Notes: generated from the sequence alone by a model not told the origin. Positions 1 to 9,479 are shown, numbered from the stretch's first letter. The stretch: DNA of 34,989 nt from Microbacteriaceae bacterium (GCA_030841285.1 JAVECW010000150.1:1-34989); one strand, 5' to 3'. Made by a program: numbers and translations.

Positions 1-35
1 TCGGGGTCACCAGTGATGTGAAGTTCGACAGTCAT
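1..35 (-). CDS. N-terminal fragment of an unidentified protein, running off the left edge
   Basis: An ATG on the minus strand at 35 opens a frame reading MTVELHITGDP before the window ends. A weak purine stretch (GGGACGA) lies about 8 nt upstream. It would be codirectional with, and downstream of, the MFS gene that ends at 93. Eleven residues are too few to name a family, so this is only a possible gene start. Confidence 0.3.
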   Translation of the reverse strand, partial: MTVELHITGDP

Positions 36-92
36 GGGTCAATCGTCCCATTGCGACGGACAAAGTGAGGAGAAGAATGTCACCTAGGTCGA

Positions 93-1562
93 TCAGACTG
101 ACCCGTGGCTGCGCGCGGCCAGTGCTCTCGAACCTGTCACAGGCTCGGAGAAGAGATAGGCAATCCTGTCGATGCTGTGTTGTCCCACTGCACTATTCGC
201 GATAACAGCGAGTGCGACGATCACGCCCGCGAATCCGACGAGGGTCCACCAGACCGGATGCGTGGCCTCCGCAAATCCGGAACCTACGTTTGCAACTCTG
301 CCAACCCCGGTGAGAGTCCCCGCGAGTGCGACACCCAGCGATACACCCACCTGGCGACTCGTCGAAGCGATCGCCGCCGCCGACCCGACCTGGGCACCCG
401 GCATTCCCGACACCGCCGTGTTGGTGATCGGTGCGTTCACGAGACCGAGACCGATGCCGAACACTCCGAACGCGCAAAGAAGGAAGACTGTGGGCGTGTT
501 GGCGGTAATCGTCGCGAGGAGTCCGGCACCCACCGCCAGCGCGATTCCAGAGAGCGCGAGCGGCAGGCGGGTGCCAACGGAGGCGACAAGTCGACCCGAT
601 AGGGGCGCGCAAATCAACTGCGCGACAGCAGGCGGAAGGGTGAGCAGTCCCGCCGCGAACGGAGTTAATCCGCGCACCTCCTGAAGGTAGAGCGCGACCA
701 GAAAGAGGAATGCGCCATTACTTGCAAATGCCAGGATCGCTGTCAGCACGGCAGATGAGAACGGCACGCTGCGAAAGAACCGCACATCCACGAGCGGCTC
801 GCGCCGTTGCCGCTCGTACAGCAGAAGCCCGATCAGCGAGAGCAGCGTTACCGCGAACAGCGAGATCGTCGCAACGGATGACCAGCCGAGACCGGGGCCC
901 TCGATCAGGCCGCCGACGAGCGACGCGAAGAGGAAAATGACGAGCGTCTGGCCGACGGGATCGAAACGGCGCACTCGGGGTGACTTCGACTCTGGGACAA
1001 ACAGCGCGGTGAGGACGATGGCCGCCAGAGCAATCGGGACATTGACCCAGAAGATCGCTCGCCAGCCGATCGAGTCGGTGAGAGCGCCGCCAACCAAAGG
1101 ACCGAGTCCCAGCGATACTCCAACGACGGCCCCCCAGAACCCAACTGCACGCGCGCGCTGTTTCCGGTCGGTGAACGTCGCCGTGATGATCGACATCGCC
1201 ACGGGATTCAGCATGGATCCACCCACCGCTTGAATCATCCGGAACACGACGAGCCAGCCGACCGATGGTGCCACACTGCAAAGGAGGGAGCCGATTCCGA
1301 AAAGTGTGAGCCCCAGCTGGAAGGTCCGTCTGCGCCCGATCCGATCGGCGGTGGATCCGGACAGCATGAGGAGACTGGCTAGAACGAGCGTGTAGGCATC
1401 GATCGTCCACTGCAGCCCCGAGATCGTCGAGTGCAGCTCCCTGCCGATCGACGGGAGGGCAACGTTCACGATGGTGGCATCCATCGAGACGATGAGCAGG
1501 CTCAGGCAGCAGATGGCCAGAATGAGGTATTTATGCGTGTAGCGGAGGGCAAGCGTAGACAC
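93..1562 (-). CDS. MFS transporter, DHA2 (EmrB/QacA) drug-efflux type
   Basis: Predicted inner-membrane drug/proton antiporter with about 14 hydrophobic segments over about 489 residues, the usual length of the 14-TM DHA2 branch. Visible family signatures are MDATIVNVALP at the end of TM1, the loop motif DRIGRRRTF between TM2 and TM3, and the antiporter-like motif GLGPLVGGAL in TM5. The frame is open to 1739, but those extra 59 residues are Arg/Ser/Pro-rich, non-membrane and overlap the upstream protease gene by about 100 nt. I therefore prefer the GTG at 1562, nine residues before TM1; no convincing ribosome-binding site decides this. The substrate cannot be read from the sequence. It lies 76 nt downstream of the retropepsin-like gene on the same strand, but a functional link is doubtful. 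Confidence 0.88.
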   Translation of the reverse strand: MSTLALRYTHKYLILAICCLSLLIVSMDATIVNVALPSIGRELHSTISGLQWTIDAYTLVLASLLMLSGSTADRIGRRRTFQLGLTLFGIGSLLCSVAPSVGWLVVFRMIQAVGGSMLNPVAMSIITATFTDRKQRARAVGFWGAVVGVSLGLGPLVGGALTDSIGWRAIFWVNVPIALAAIVLTALFVPESKSPRVRRFDPVGQTLVIFLFASLVGGLIEGPGLGWSSVATISLFAVTLLSLIGLLLYERQRREPLVDVRFFRSVPFSSAVLTAILAFASNGAFLFLVALYLQEVRGLTPFAAGLLTLPPAVAQLICAPLSGRLVASVGTRLPLALSGIALAVGAGLLATITANTPTVFLLCAFGVFGIGLGLVNAPITNTAVSGMPGAQVGSAAAIASTSRQVGVSLGVALAGTLTGVGRVANVGSGFAEATHPVWWTLVGFAGVIVALAVIANSAVGQHSIDRIAYLFSEPVTGSRALAARSHGSV

Positions 1563-1638
1563 TGCGTCATCGTAGTCACCGGATCCGAGTGCCGGCTGGA
1601 CCAGACGGGTGAGCCAGGTCAGGCGCGGCCTGACCGGG

Positions 1639-2118
1639 CTATTCGCTCCCGCGATTGCGGCGGCGGATGAGTCGCGCGGCCCGGCCACCGAGAAACGATT
1701 CGCTGGGATTGACGATGAAACCCTGACGAAGCGCCTCACGCCCGATGAGCATGCGGAAGCCCATCTGGTCGCGGTTGCTCAACGTCGTTTCGGCCGTAAC
1801 CGTGCGCCCGAACAATTCGACATCCAAGAGCACGACGATGCGCTCCTCGGTGTGCCCAGAGGAACTGCGCACCGTGCGACGATCGTGCACAGGGCACTCG
1901 ACCACGACGACGTCCTCTTCGGATTTCTGCCACGGCCGCACTCGGAAACGCACACGGTCGCCGTCCTTGCCGGCCAGCTCCTCGATGTCAAAGGCGTGCA
2001 GCGCCGAACTGCGGGCTCCCGTGTCGAGTTTCGCCTTGATCCAGGGGACGCCGATGCCAGGTAGGCTCACCCATTCGCGCCAGCCGACGATGGTGCTTGA
2101 ATGGAGATCGTCTATCAC
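1639..2118 (-). CDS. RimK-associated retropepsin-like protease (RimB / putative ATP-dependent zinc protease family)
   Basis: A 159-residue protein with the motif AKLDTGARSSALHA at residues 29-42. The D-T-G (32-34) is the aspartic-protease-like signature of the RimK/LysX-associated 'putative zinc protease' family. Family knowledge: in Pseudomonas, RimB-type proteins pair with RimK and reverse or tune its glutamate addition to ribosomal protein S6. The open frame begins at 2190, inside the divergent rimK gene. The GTG at 2118 (VIDDLHSST) removes that overlap and gives the usual family length, so it is preferred. It is divergent from rimK with only 26 nt between the starts, so any promoters must overlap or lie inside the opposite gene. 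The pairing is the strongest support for function; the target protein is inferred. Confidence 0.82.
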   Translation of the reverse strand: MIDDLHSSTIVGWREWVSLPGIGVPWIKAKLDTGARSSALHAFDIEELAGKDGDRVRFRVRPWQKSEEDVVVVECPVHDRRTVRSSSGHTEERIVVLLDVELFGRTVTAETTLSNRDQMGFRMLIGREALRQGFIVNPSESFLGGRAARLIRRRNRGSE

Positions 2119-2144
2119 TCCACCATCTTTGCAGGGGCACACCC

Positions 2145-3335
2145 ATGAAACTGGCGATTCTCTCGCGCGCCCCGCAGGCGTATTCGACACAACGGTTGCT
2201 TGCAGCAGCGCAGCAGCGCGGTCATGTGGTGAAGGTGTTGGACACGCTCCGCTTCGCGATCGACCTTTCTGGCGCCGATCCCGACCTGCAGTACCGTGGC
2301 CGCCTGCTCTCGGACTATGACGCGATCCTGCCGCGCATAGGCAACTCCATCACCTACTTCGGCACCGCGGTGGTGCGGCAATTCGAGCAGATGGATGTCT
2401 ACACGCCCAACACCGCGAATGGCATCACGAACTCCCGCGACAAGCTGCGGGCGACCCAGATCCTGTCCCGTCACAACATCGGGATGCCCGCTACGACGTT
2501 CGTGCACAGCCGCGCCGACGTGCACCTCGCGATCGAGCGGGTGGGCGGCGCCCCTGTTGTGATCAAACTCCTCGAAGGAACTCAGGGCATCGGCGTCATC
2601 CTCGCACCCGAGGTGAAGGTCGCCGAGGCGATCATCGAGACACTGCATTCGACGAAACAGAACGTGCTCATCCAAAGCTTCATCTCCGAGAGCCGCGGTC
2701 GCGACATCCGTGCCCTCGTCGTCGGTGACCGCGTCGTGGCGGCGATGCGCCGGACGGCGAGCGGCGACGAGTTTCGGTCGAACCTGCATCGCGGCGGCAC
2801 CGTCCAGCGCGTCGAGCTGACGCCGGAGTACGAGCAGGCCGCGGTGCGTTCGGCGCAGATCATGGGCCTCCGCGTCGCGGGGGTCGACATGCTCGAAGGC
2901 AACGATGGCCCGCTCGTGATGGAGGTCAACTCATCGCCGGGGCTGGAGGGCATCGAGAGGGCGACCGGGCTCGACGTGGCCGGTGCGATCATCGACTTCA
3001 TCGACAACCAGGTTGCCTTCCCCGAAATCGACGTGCGCCAGCGACTCAGCGTCTCGACCGGTTACGGGGTGGCCGAACTCGTCGTGCACGGGAACGCCGA
3101 TCTCGTCGGCAAGCGAATGCGAGACTCCGGACTCGGCGAACGCGACATCAGCGTGCTGACTCTCCACCGAGGCACCACCGTCATTCCGAACCCGCGGGGC
3201 GCCGTCGAGCTGGAAGCCGGGGACAGGCTGCTCTGCTTCGGAAAGCTCGAGGAGATGCGCTCGATGATCCCCGAACGGCGACGTCGGCGGGCGAAGGTGC
3301 GGAAGCTTCCGAAGGAACCCATCCCCGAGGCGTGA
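2145..3335 (+). CDS. rimK: RimK-type ATP-grasp glutamate ligase with C-terminal RCK_C/TrkA-C-like domain
   Basis: A 396-aa protein. Residues 1-95 form the RimK N-terminal domain (MKLAILSRAP, PRIGNSIT). Residues 96-290 are an ATP-grasp fold with the glycine-rich loop GTQGIGV (145-151) and metal ligands D248, E260 and N262 in VDML and MEVNSSPG. Known members ligate glutamate to the C-terminus of ribosomal protein S6 or to other acceptors. E. coli RimK is about 300 aa; here about 100 residues are added. Residues 306-370 (VAELVVHGNADLVGKRM ... LEAGDRLLCFGK) resemble the RCK_C/TrkA-C ligand-binding domain, which suggests allosteric nucleotide control. The ATG at 2145 has GGGG 8-10 nt upstream; an in-frame TTG at 2097 is less likely. 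It is divergent from the retropepsin-like partner. The stop codon region is tandemly duplicated. Confidence 0.9.
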   Translation: MKLAILSRAPQAYSTQRLLAAAQQRGHVVKVLDTLRFAIDLSGADPDLQYRGRLLSDYDAILPRIGNSITYFGTAVVRQFEQMDVYTPNTANGITNSRDKLRATQILSRHNIGMPATTFVHSRADVHLAIERVGGAPVVIKLLEGTQGIGVILAPEVKVAEAIIETLHSTKQNVLIQSFISESRGRDIRALVVGDRVVAAMRRTASGDEFRSNLHRGGTVQRVELTPEYEQAAVRSAQIMGLRVAGVDMLEGNDGPLVMEVNSSPGLEGIERATGLDVAGAIIDFIDNQVAFPEIDVRQRLSVSTGYGVAELVVHGNADLVGKRMRDSGLGERDISVLTLHRGTTVIPNPRGAVELEAGDRLLCFGKLEEMRSMIPERRRRRAKVRKLPKEPIPEA

Positions 3336-3365
3336 CGGATCGCCTTCGAGGCGTGACGCGATCGC
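3326..3365. repeat. Tandem duplication across the rimK stop codon
   Basis: CGAGGCGTGACG at 3326-3337 is repeated exactly at 3347-3358, each copy followed by a variant of (C)GATCGC. Both copies carry GCGTGA with the TGA in the rimK frame. Loss of the first stop would therefore extend the protein by only seven residues. It looks like a small replication-slippage duplication. Confidence 0.7.
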
Positions 3366-3386
3366 GCACAACCAGAAGCTCGCCCG

Positions 3387-4832
3387 CTAAGCGGCGGATG
3401 CCCTCTGGCGCGGTTCGTACGTGGTGGGGGGAAACGCGAGTGTGACAAGCGCGCGAAGCGTCTCAAGATCGCCCGAAACGAGGCCGTGTGCGCGAGCCTG
3501 AACAAGGATGTTGCCAATTGCCGTTGCCTCGAGGGGTCCGGCGAGGACAGTGTGCCCGCTCCGATCTGCCGTCAGTTGGCACAGCAGGCGGTTGAGTGAA
3601 CCACCACCGACCATGTGGACTTCATCCACCGTGTGCCCGGCGAGGGCCTCCGCCGTTTGAAGGGCGTCAGCGAATGCGACGGCGAGACTCTCGACAATCG
3701 CACGCACGGTTGCCTCTGCGGAGTCTGGCGCTGGCAAGCCGTGATCGTCGTACCAGGCAGCGATTCGCCGGGGCATGTCTCCGGGAGGCAGGAAGAGGGG
3801 ATCGTTGGTATCGAACACGGCCTGCGGTGCGCTTAACGTTTCTGCGCGAGCCAGCAATGTAGGGAGATCAGCAGAGATACCTTGCGAATTCCAGGTTCGT
3901 TCGCACTCGCTGAGGAGCCACAGGCCAATCACGTCGCGGAGGAACCGGATGCGCCCGTCGACGCCCCGCTCATTTGTGAACTTCGCGAGCCGAGCAGCCT
4001 CCGTGAGAACTGGACGATCAAGTTCGACGCCGACCTGGCCCCAGGTGCCGCAGGAGATGTATGCAGCCGACTCGGATTGCATTGGTACAGCAACAATGGC
4101 TGAGGCTGAGTCGTGTGACCCGACCGATGTCACCGCCGCTGATGACACGACGCCCTCGGGCAGGACCGATGGCAGCAGCCCGCCGATTTCGGTGCCCGGG
4201 AACACCAGCGACGGGAAAAGGCTACGCGGGAACGCGAGTTTCTCCATCAGGCGAAGGTTCCACGCACCATCGTGGCCCAGAAGACCGGTCGTCGCTGCGT
4301 TGGTCACTTCAGCAATACGCTCGCCGCTCAACCAGTAGGTGAAGAGATCCGGGATGAGAAGAGCGACTTCTGCCTCGGCCAGGATGCCATCGATTCGGTC
4401 CACAGTGAGCTGATACAGAGTGCTGAAGGGTAAGACCCGGAGCCCGTTCTCCCGGTAAAGCGCTTCAGGTTCGATCAGCGAATGAGTTATTGCGACACCG
4501 ACGCTGGTGCGTTCGTCGCGGTGGTAATACGGCATTCCGAGTATTCGACCTCGGCGCATCAGCCCGTAGTCCCCCGCCAAGGCGTTCACGCCGACGCTTG
4601 CGAGTCCCGGCTCTGTAGCGAGAGCGGCTGCGAGACCGCCAATCACGTTTCGATAAAGCTCGGTCGCACTCCAATGCAGGCCGGCGCGGTCACCGTCCCA
4701 GATGCGCACGGGTGCGCTTGAAAAGCGAGCCATTTCGCTAAGCCGCAGCTCATTCGGGCCGACATTCCCGAGCGTCACGCTGCCGCTCGTCACCCCGAGA
4801 TCGACCGCCGCGACGGCACCGACGGAACTCAT
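3387..4832 (-). CDS. rhaB: Rhamnulokinase (FGGY-family carbohydrate kinase)
   Basis: A 481-aa cytosolic sugar kinase predicted to phosphorylate L-rhamnulose with ATP in rhamnose catabolism. Diagnostic segments are the N-terminal phosphate loop AAVDLGVTSGSV (8-19), PYYHRDERT (compare PYHYRD in RhaB), SCGTWGQVGVEL in the second ATPase half, RFLRDVIGLWLLSECERTW (the RhaB 'N-V-MGLWL-QE' segment), and GGGSLNRLLCQLTAD followed by AGPLEATAIGN. Length fits RhaB (about 480-490). It is an orphan here: no rhamnose isomerase, aldolase, mutarotase or transporter lies beside it. Its ATG is overlapped by the stop of a 16-codon leader ORF with a better ribosome-binding site, suggesting coupled translation. 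Another deoxy-ketose kinase specificity cannot be excluded. Confidence 0.85.
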   Translation of the reverse strand: MSSVGAVAAVDLGVTSGSVTLGNVGPNELRLSEMARFSSAPVRIWDGDRAGLHWSATELYRNVIGGLAAALATEPGLASVGVNALAGDYGLMRRGRILGMPYYHRDERTSVGVAITHSLIEPEALYRENGLRVLPFSTLYQLTVDRIDGILAEAEVALLIPDLFTYWLSGERIAEVTNAATTGLLGHDGAWNLRLMEKLAFPRSLFPSLVFPGTEIGGLLPSVLPEGVVSSAAVTSVGSHDSASAIVAVPMQSESAAYISCGTWGQVGVELDRPVLTEAARLAKFTNERGVDGRIRFLRDVIGLWLLSECERTWNSQGISADLPTLLARAETLSAPQAVFDTNDPLFLPPGDMPRRIAAWYDDHGLPAPDSAEATVRAIVESLAVAFADALQTAEALAGHTVDEVHMVGGGSLNRLLCQLTADRSGHTVLAGPLEATAIGNILVQARAHGLVSGDLETLRALVTLAFPPTTYEPRQRASAA

Positions 4833-4879
4833 CGGAGTAATCCCGCCGCGGTGCGGCGGATCGTTGGGTTCGTCGACAT
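4829..4879 (-). CDS. Possible 16-codon leader peptide coupled to rhaB
   Basis: ATG at 4879 with GGAGAGAAGG ending about 8 nt upstream; it encodes MSTNPTIRRTAAGLLR. Its TGA (4831-4829) overlaps the rhaB ATG (4832-4830) as ATGA. The rhaB start itself has only GGCGGGA about 8 nt before it. It may be a translational-coupling leader or the stub of a lost upstream gene. No composition-specific attenuator codon run is present, since Arg is only 3 of 16 residues. Confidence 0.4.
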   Translation of the reverse strand: MSTNPTIRRTAAGLLR

Positions 4880-5020
4880 TGACAGGACCTTCTCTCCGAG
4901 ATTAGGAGTCGAACGTCATATTTTCGCAACTCCTTGAAGTCTAGGACAGTGCAGGGGAAAAGGGCTCGGCGAGCGGGAATGGGCGTGGGGCTGCGATCGC
5001 GGCATCCTGGGGCACGCGGG

Positions 5021-5051
5021 GGCGGGGCCCGACGTTATGTCGAGCCCCGCC
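5021..5051 (-). terminator. Hairpin terminator after the secreted two-repeat protein gene
   Basis: GGCGGGGC (5021-5028) pairs perfectly with GCCCCGCC (5044-5051). An inner GAC/GTC pairing (5031-5033 with 5039-5041) extends the structure. It starts 22 nt beyond the stop codon at 5074 on the minus strand. There is no T-tract, as often in high-GC actinobacteria, so termination strength is uncertain. The remaining gap up to rhaB contains the leader ORF and, presumably, the rhaB promoter. Confidence 0.5.
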
Positions 5052-5073
5052 TCGTTGAGTCGCGCTTGAGCGT

Positions 5074-5859
5074 CTACTGACCCGAGACGATGCCCGATTG
5101 GATTTGGTCGGCGATCGTCTGGATCGTCGTACCGTACCCGCCGTACAGGGCCGTCGCGAGGATCCTCTGCACGTCAGCGGTCTGCTGGGACGCGGGCGCC
5201 TTCGAGAGCGCCGTCAGGTCGGTCTGCAGGGCGGTCGGCAACGACGCGAGCAGCTGCGTGTCGCCGGTCACTGTCGCTGCGATTTTCGCGCCTTGCGCGC
5301 CGATCCCCTTGACGTCCTTGAGAGTGCGCTCGACGTCTCCGACGATCGACTTCACAGAGGATCGCCCGCGAGCGTCATGCAACTGCGCGGCGAGGCTCTG
5401 GATGGTGGAGCCGTATCCACCAGCGAGGGCCGTCGAGACAATCCTCTTCACGTCGGCTGTTCGTTGGCTAACGGTGGCGTTCGCCAGCGTGGTCACGTCG
5501 CTCTGCAGAGTCGACGGCAGCAACGAGAACAGTGCCGAGTCGCCGACGAGCTTCTTGGCAAGCGTCTGCGCCTTGGCCCCGTTGATGTGACCGGAGAACA
5601 CGCCGTTCCCGAGGTCGCTCGTGATGGCGGCGAGCGACAGCCCTGCGAGTCGGGGGGTCTGCAGCCCAAGTGGACTAGGCGACGCGGTGGCCGAAGCCGA
5701 ACCAGTGCCGGAAGGGGTCGCATCCGGCGTCGCGGCGAAGGCACCCTGGGCTCCGATTCCTACGAGCGCGGTGGCGGTGAGCATGGATGCTGCCCCGATC
5801 GCGAAACGCCTGGAGGTCGAAGCGGTGGACTTCTCGGAGGTGCTCTTTCTGTTGTTCAC
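5074..5859 (-). CDS. Secreted protein with two homologous ~65-residue modules, function unknown
   Basis: A 261-aa exported protein. Residues 1-42 form a signal peptide: basic n-region ending SRRFAIG (a twin-arginine-like pair), hydrophobic h-region MLTATALVGIGA, and likely cleavage after AFA (40-42). A Thr/Ser/Pro/Ala linker follows (43-63). Two copies of a predicted helical module follow: residues about 93-160 and 189-253. They share, in order, (V/T)GD(S/T)xL, LP(S/T)(A/T)LQ(S/T)D(V/L)T, SQ(R/Q)TADV(K/Q)RI, TALxGGYG(S/T)TIQ and a final AxQ/DQ. GTG at 5859 is chosen because AAAGGA lies 7 nt upstream; the frame opens earlier at 5889 without support. It is divergent from the MinD-like gene. I do not recognise the module; the duplication suggests a surface or cell-wall binding or scaffold role, which is only inference. 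Confidence 0.82.
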   Translation of the reverse strand: MNNRKSTSEKSTASTSRRFAIGAASMLTATALVGIGAQGAFAATPDATPSGTGSASATASPSPLGLQTPRLAGLSLAAITSDLGNGVFSGHINGAKAQTLAKKLVGDSALFSLLPSTLQSDVTTLANATVSQRTADVKRIVSTALAGGYGSTIQSLAAQLHDARGRSSVKSIVGDVERTLKDVKGIGAQGAKIAATVTGDTQLLASLPTALQTDLTALSKAPASQQTADVQRILATALYGGYGTTIQTIADQIQSGIVSGQ

Positions 5860-6153
5860 TAGTGATCCTTTCCGCTGCCCGCGACCCACCCGACGCGAGT
5901 GCCGGGCGGTGTCGCCGCGGGCATTCGGAAACTGTACGAAGGCGATCTGGGCCTCCCGTGAGACTGTCTTCGAATCGCATCAGACCGATGGAATGTTTGC
6001 AATCGAGGGAGTATCGTCTGCGCGGCGAATATGCAGACGAGGGCTTAGACCGCTGAACTTTCCTGGGGCCGGAAAGGGGCCTGCCGTAGAATGCACGTTT
6101 GTGAACAGAAGCGCGTCGCGGAAACTGCGGTGCGAGAGGAGTGCGAGGCCTAA

Positions 6154-7785
<1,632 letters not shown>

Positions 7786-7832
7786 CGCAATTCTGAGATC
7801 CCCAAACTAAGGAAGTATGGGCGAATCATGGC

Positions 7833-7902
7833 GGCGGATGTCACCACGCAGGTTCACACGACCGGCCAAACCGAATGTGGCGGAGGTCACCGCGCAGGCT
7901 GA
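7833..7902. repeat. Pair of imperfect direct repeats upstream of the siderophore-interacting protein gene
   Basis: GGCGGATGTCACCACGCAGG (7833-7852) recurs as GGCGGAGGTCACCGCGCAGG (7879-7898), 18 of 20 identical, with start points 46 bp apart. Both lie in the 135-bp non-coding gap before the start at 7921. They could be a duplicated binding site or a simple duplication. No clear DtxR/IdeR iron-box (TTAGGTTAGG-like) is visible in this gap. Confidence 0.55.
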
Positions 7903-7920
7903 TGTTGTAGGCATGACCAT

Positions 7921-8805
7921 ATGACCTTTGAATCCTCGCCCGATCTGCAGGCTCGACGCAGCGCAACCCAACACGTATTCGTCGTTGAGCACACTGTGCG
8001 CCTCTCCCCCCACCTCGTGCGCGTGCACCTCGGCGGTCCCGCCTTCGACGCATTTATCGGAGCGGCGGATCCGTTGCGTCTCGCGGCGACAGAGAAGTAC
8101 GTGAAACTGATGTTCGCCAAGCCCGAACTCGGCCTGACCCCGCCGTACGACCTCGACGAATTGCGTGTGCGCCTCCCCCTGGAGGACCTGCCGGTTCGGC
8201 GCACGTACACCGTGCGGTTGGTCGATTACGGAGCGCGCACGATCGCCATCGACTTCGTCGTCCACGGTGACGAAGGCATCGCCGGGCCGTGGGCCGACGC
8301 GGCCAAGCCGGACGACATCCTCTCGCTGACCGGACCAGGAGGAGCCTTCGCGCCCGCGCCCGATGCATCGATTCGGCGGCTGCTTCTGGGCGACGAGGCA
8401 GCCATACCGGCGATCGCGGCGGCGCTCGAGTCCATGCCGACCGAGGCAACGGGGACAGCAGCGATCGAAGTTGACGGCCCGGCCGACGAGATCCCGCTCG
8501 CTGCCCCATCCGGAGTCGATGTGCGCTGGCTGCACCGCGCAACGCGCGGCAGTGACGGGATCCCGGCTCAACCGGGAACGGTCCTCGTTGACGCGGTCCG
8601 CGCCATGGTGCCATCCGCTGGACCGATCGAAGTGTTCGGCCACGGAGAGCGTCAGGCGATGAAGGAGATCCGGGCTGTGCTGCAGGACGGCTGGGGGCTG
8701 GAGCGCCGCTCGATGTCGCTCTCGGCCTACTGGGCTCTCGGCCGCGCTGAAGACAGCTTCCAGGCCGAGAAGCGCGAGCCGATCGGACAGATCTTCCCGG
8801 AATGA
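7921..8805 (+). CDS. Siderophore-interacting protein (FAD-dependent ferric-siderophore reductase, ViuB/YqjH-like)
   Basis: A 294-aa cytosolic flavoprotein that should reduce Fe(III)-siderophores to release Fe(II). Residues 18-120 are the SIP FAD-binding barrel, with the flavin motif RRTYTVR (93-99). Residues about 130-175 include the GPGGAF and LLLGDEAAIPAIAAALE segments typical of the NAD(P)H-binding half. The C-terminus YWALGRAEDSFQAEKR is characteristic of SIPs (compare YWR-G--EDGFQAEKR). Full family length. The ATG at 7921 is in frame; an overlapping ATG at 7913 is in another frame. Preceded by paired direct repeats, which could be regulatory. No siderophore importer or biosynthesis gene is beside it. 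Confidence 0.9.
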   Translation: MTFESSPDLQARRSATQHVFVVEHTVRLSPHLVRVHLGGPAFDAFIGAADPLRLAATEKYVKLMFAKPELGLTPPYDLDELRVRLPLEDLPVRRTYTVRLVDYGARTIAIDFVVHGDEGIAGPWADAAKPDDILSLTGPGGAFAPAPDASIRRLLLGDEAAIPAIAAALESMPTEATGTAAIEVDGPADEIPLAAPSGVDVRWLHRATRGSDGIPAQPGTVLVDAVRAMVPSAGPIEVFGHGERQAMKEIRAVLQDGWGLERRSMSLSAYWALGRAEDSFQAEKREPIGQIFPE

Positions 8806-8856
8806 GGGTCCAGACAAGTTCTGTGGATTCACCTCGGGTCGCGTTACCCTGTCGCC

Positions 8857-8997
8857 ATGACCTCGAACTCCGATGACGACACCAGCATCTATAGCGACCG
8901 ACAAAAGCGGCGGCGGCGGATGATCACCTGGGTGCTCATCGGATGCCTCTTTCTTGGCGGTGGGGGCGCGATTGTCGTGTCAGCCATTTTCCGCTGA
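8857..8997 (+). CDS. Small single-span membrane protein (46 aa)
   Basis: An ATG at 8857 opens a 46-codon frame ending in TGA at 8995. The product has an acidic/polar N-terminus (MTSNSDDDTS), a basic cluster (RQKRRRRM, 15-22) and one hydrophobic Gly-rich span (residues 23-45, ITWVLIGCLFLGGGGAIVVS). The positive-inside rule predicts a cytoplasmic N-terminus. No strong ribosome-binding site is visible. It lies between the SIP gene (51 nt upstream) and the GNAT gene (26 nt downstream), codirectional with both. Coding is supported by the tidy topology and its fit into the gap; function unknown. Confidence 0.6.
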   Translation: MTSNSDDDTSIYSDRQKRRRRMITWVLIGCLFLGGGGAIVVSAIFR

Positions 8998-9023
8998 TCC
9001 GTGGTCGAACTGATTGGGGCGAC

Positions 9024-9479
9024 ATGATCGACACACGGCTAGCGACGCCTGCTGACGCGGGTCAGGTGGCCCGGCTGCTGCGCGATTTCAATACCGAGTT
9101 CGACGACGTCGTGCCCGAGCACGGCGAACTCAGCGAACGCATGGCCAGGCTCATCGCCGGCGGCGAGACATCCGTGCTGCTCGTCGGCGACGGCCCTGAT
9201 GGCATCGCCGTCCTCCGCTTCCGCCAGGCGATTTGGGCGGCGGGGCTCGAGTGCTATCTTGCGGAGCTCTACGTCGCTCCTGCCCACCGGGGCAACGGCC
9301 TCGGCCGGGCGCTGATGAACGCGGCCATCGAGCACGCCCGCACGCGCGGTGCGGCATGGATGGACCTCGGCACGAGCGAGGACGATGCTGCCGCCCGTGC
9401 ACTCTACGAGAGCCTCGGTTTCAGCAACAGGGAGGGCAACGGCGGCCCCGTTCAGTTCTTCTACGAACGCGACCTCTAA
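9024..9479 (+). CDS. GNAT-family N-acetyltransferase
   Basis: A 151-aa acetyl-CoA-dependent acetyltransferase. It starts with the common GNAT opening MIDTRLATPADAGQVARLL. Motif A is LAELYVAPAHRGNGLGRALM (about residues 81-100), with the acetyl-CoA pyrophosphate loop RGNGLG. Motif B is ARALYESLGF. The ATG at 9024 follows TTGGGGCGAC; the longer open frame from 8943 overlaps the small membrane protein and is not preferred. The acceptor substrate is unknown. The stop codon lies within a 20-bp tandem duplication. Confidence 0.9.
   Translation: MIDTRLATPADAGQVARLLRDFNTEFDDVVPEHGELSERMARLIAGGETSVLLVGDGPDGIAVLRFRQAIWAAGLECYLAELYVAPAHRGNGLGRALMNAAIEHARTRGAAWMDLGTSEDDAAARALYESLGFSNREGNGGPVQFFYERDL

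Noticed and set aside
7805-7825. AACTAAGGAAGTATGG as a possible DtxR/IdeR iron box
   Set aside because: Too few matches to the 19-bp TTAGGTTAGG-type palindrome and no symmetry.
7807-8904. Minus-strand 365-codon frame opposite the siderophore-interacting protein
   Set aside because: No motifs and biased composition; the plus strand has the FAD motif and the SIP C-terminal signature.
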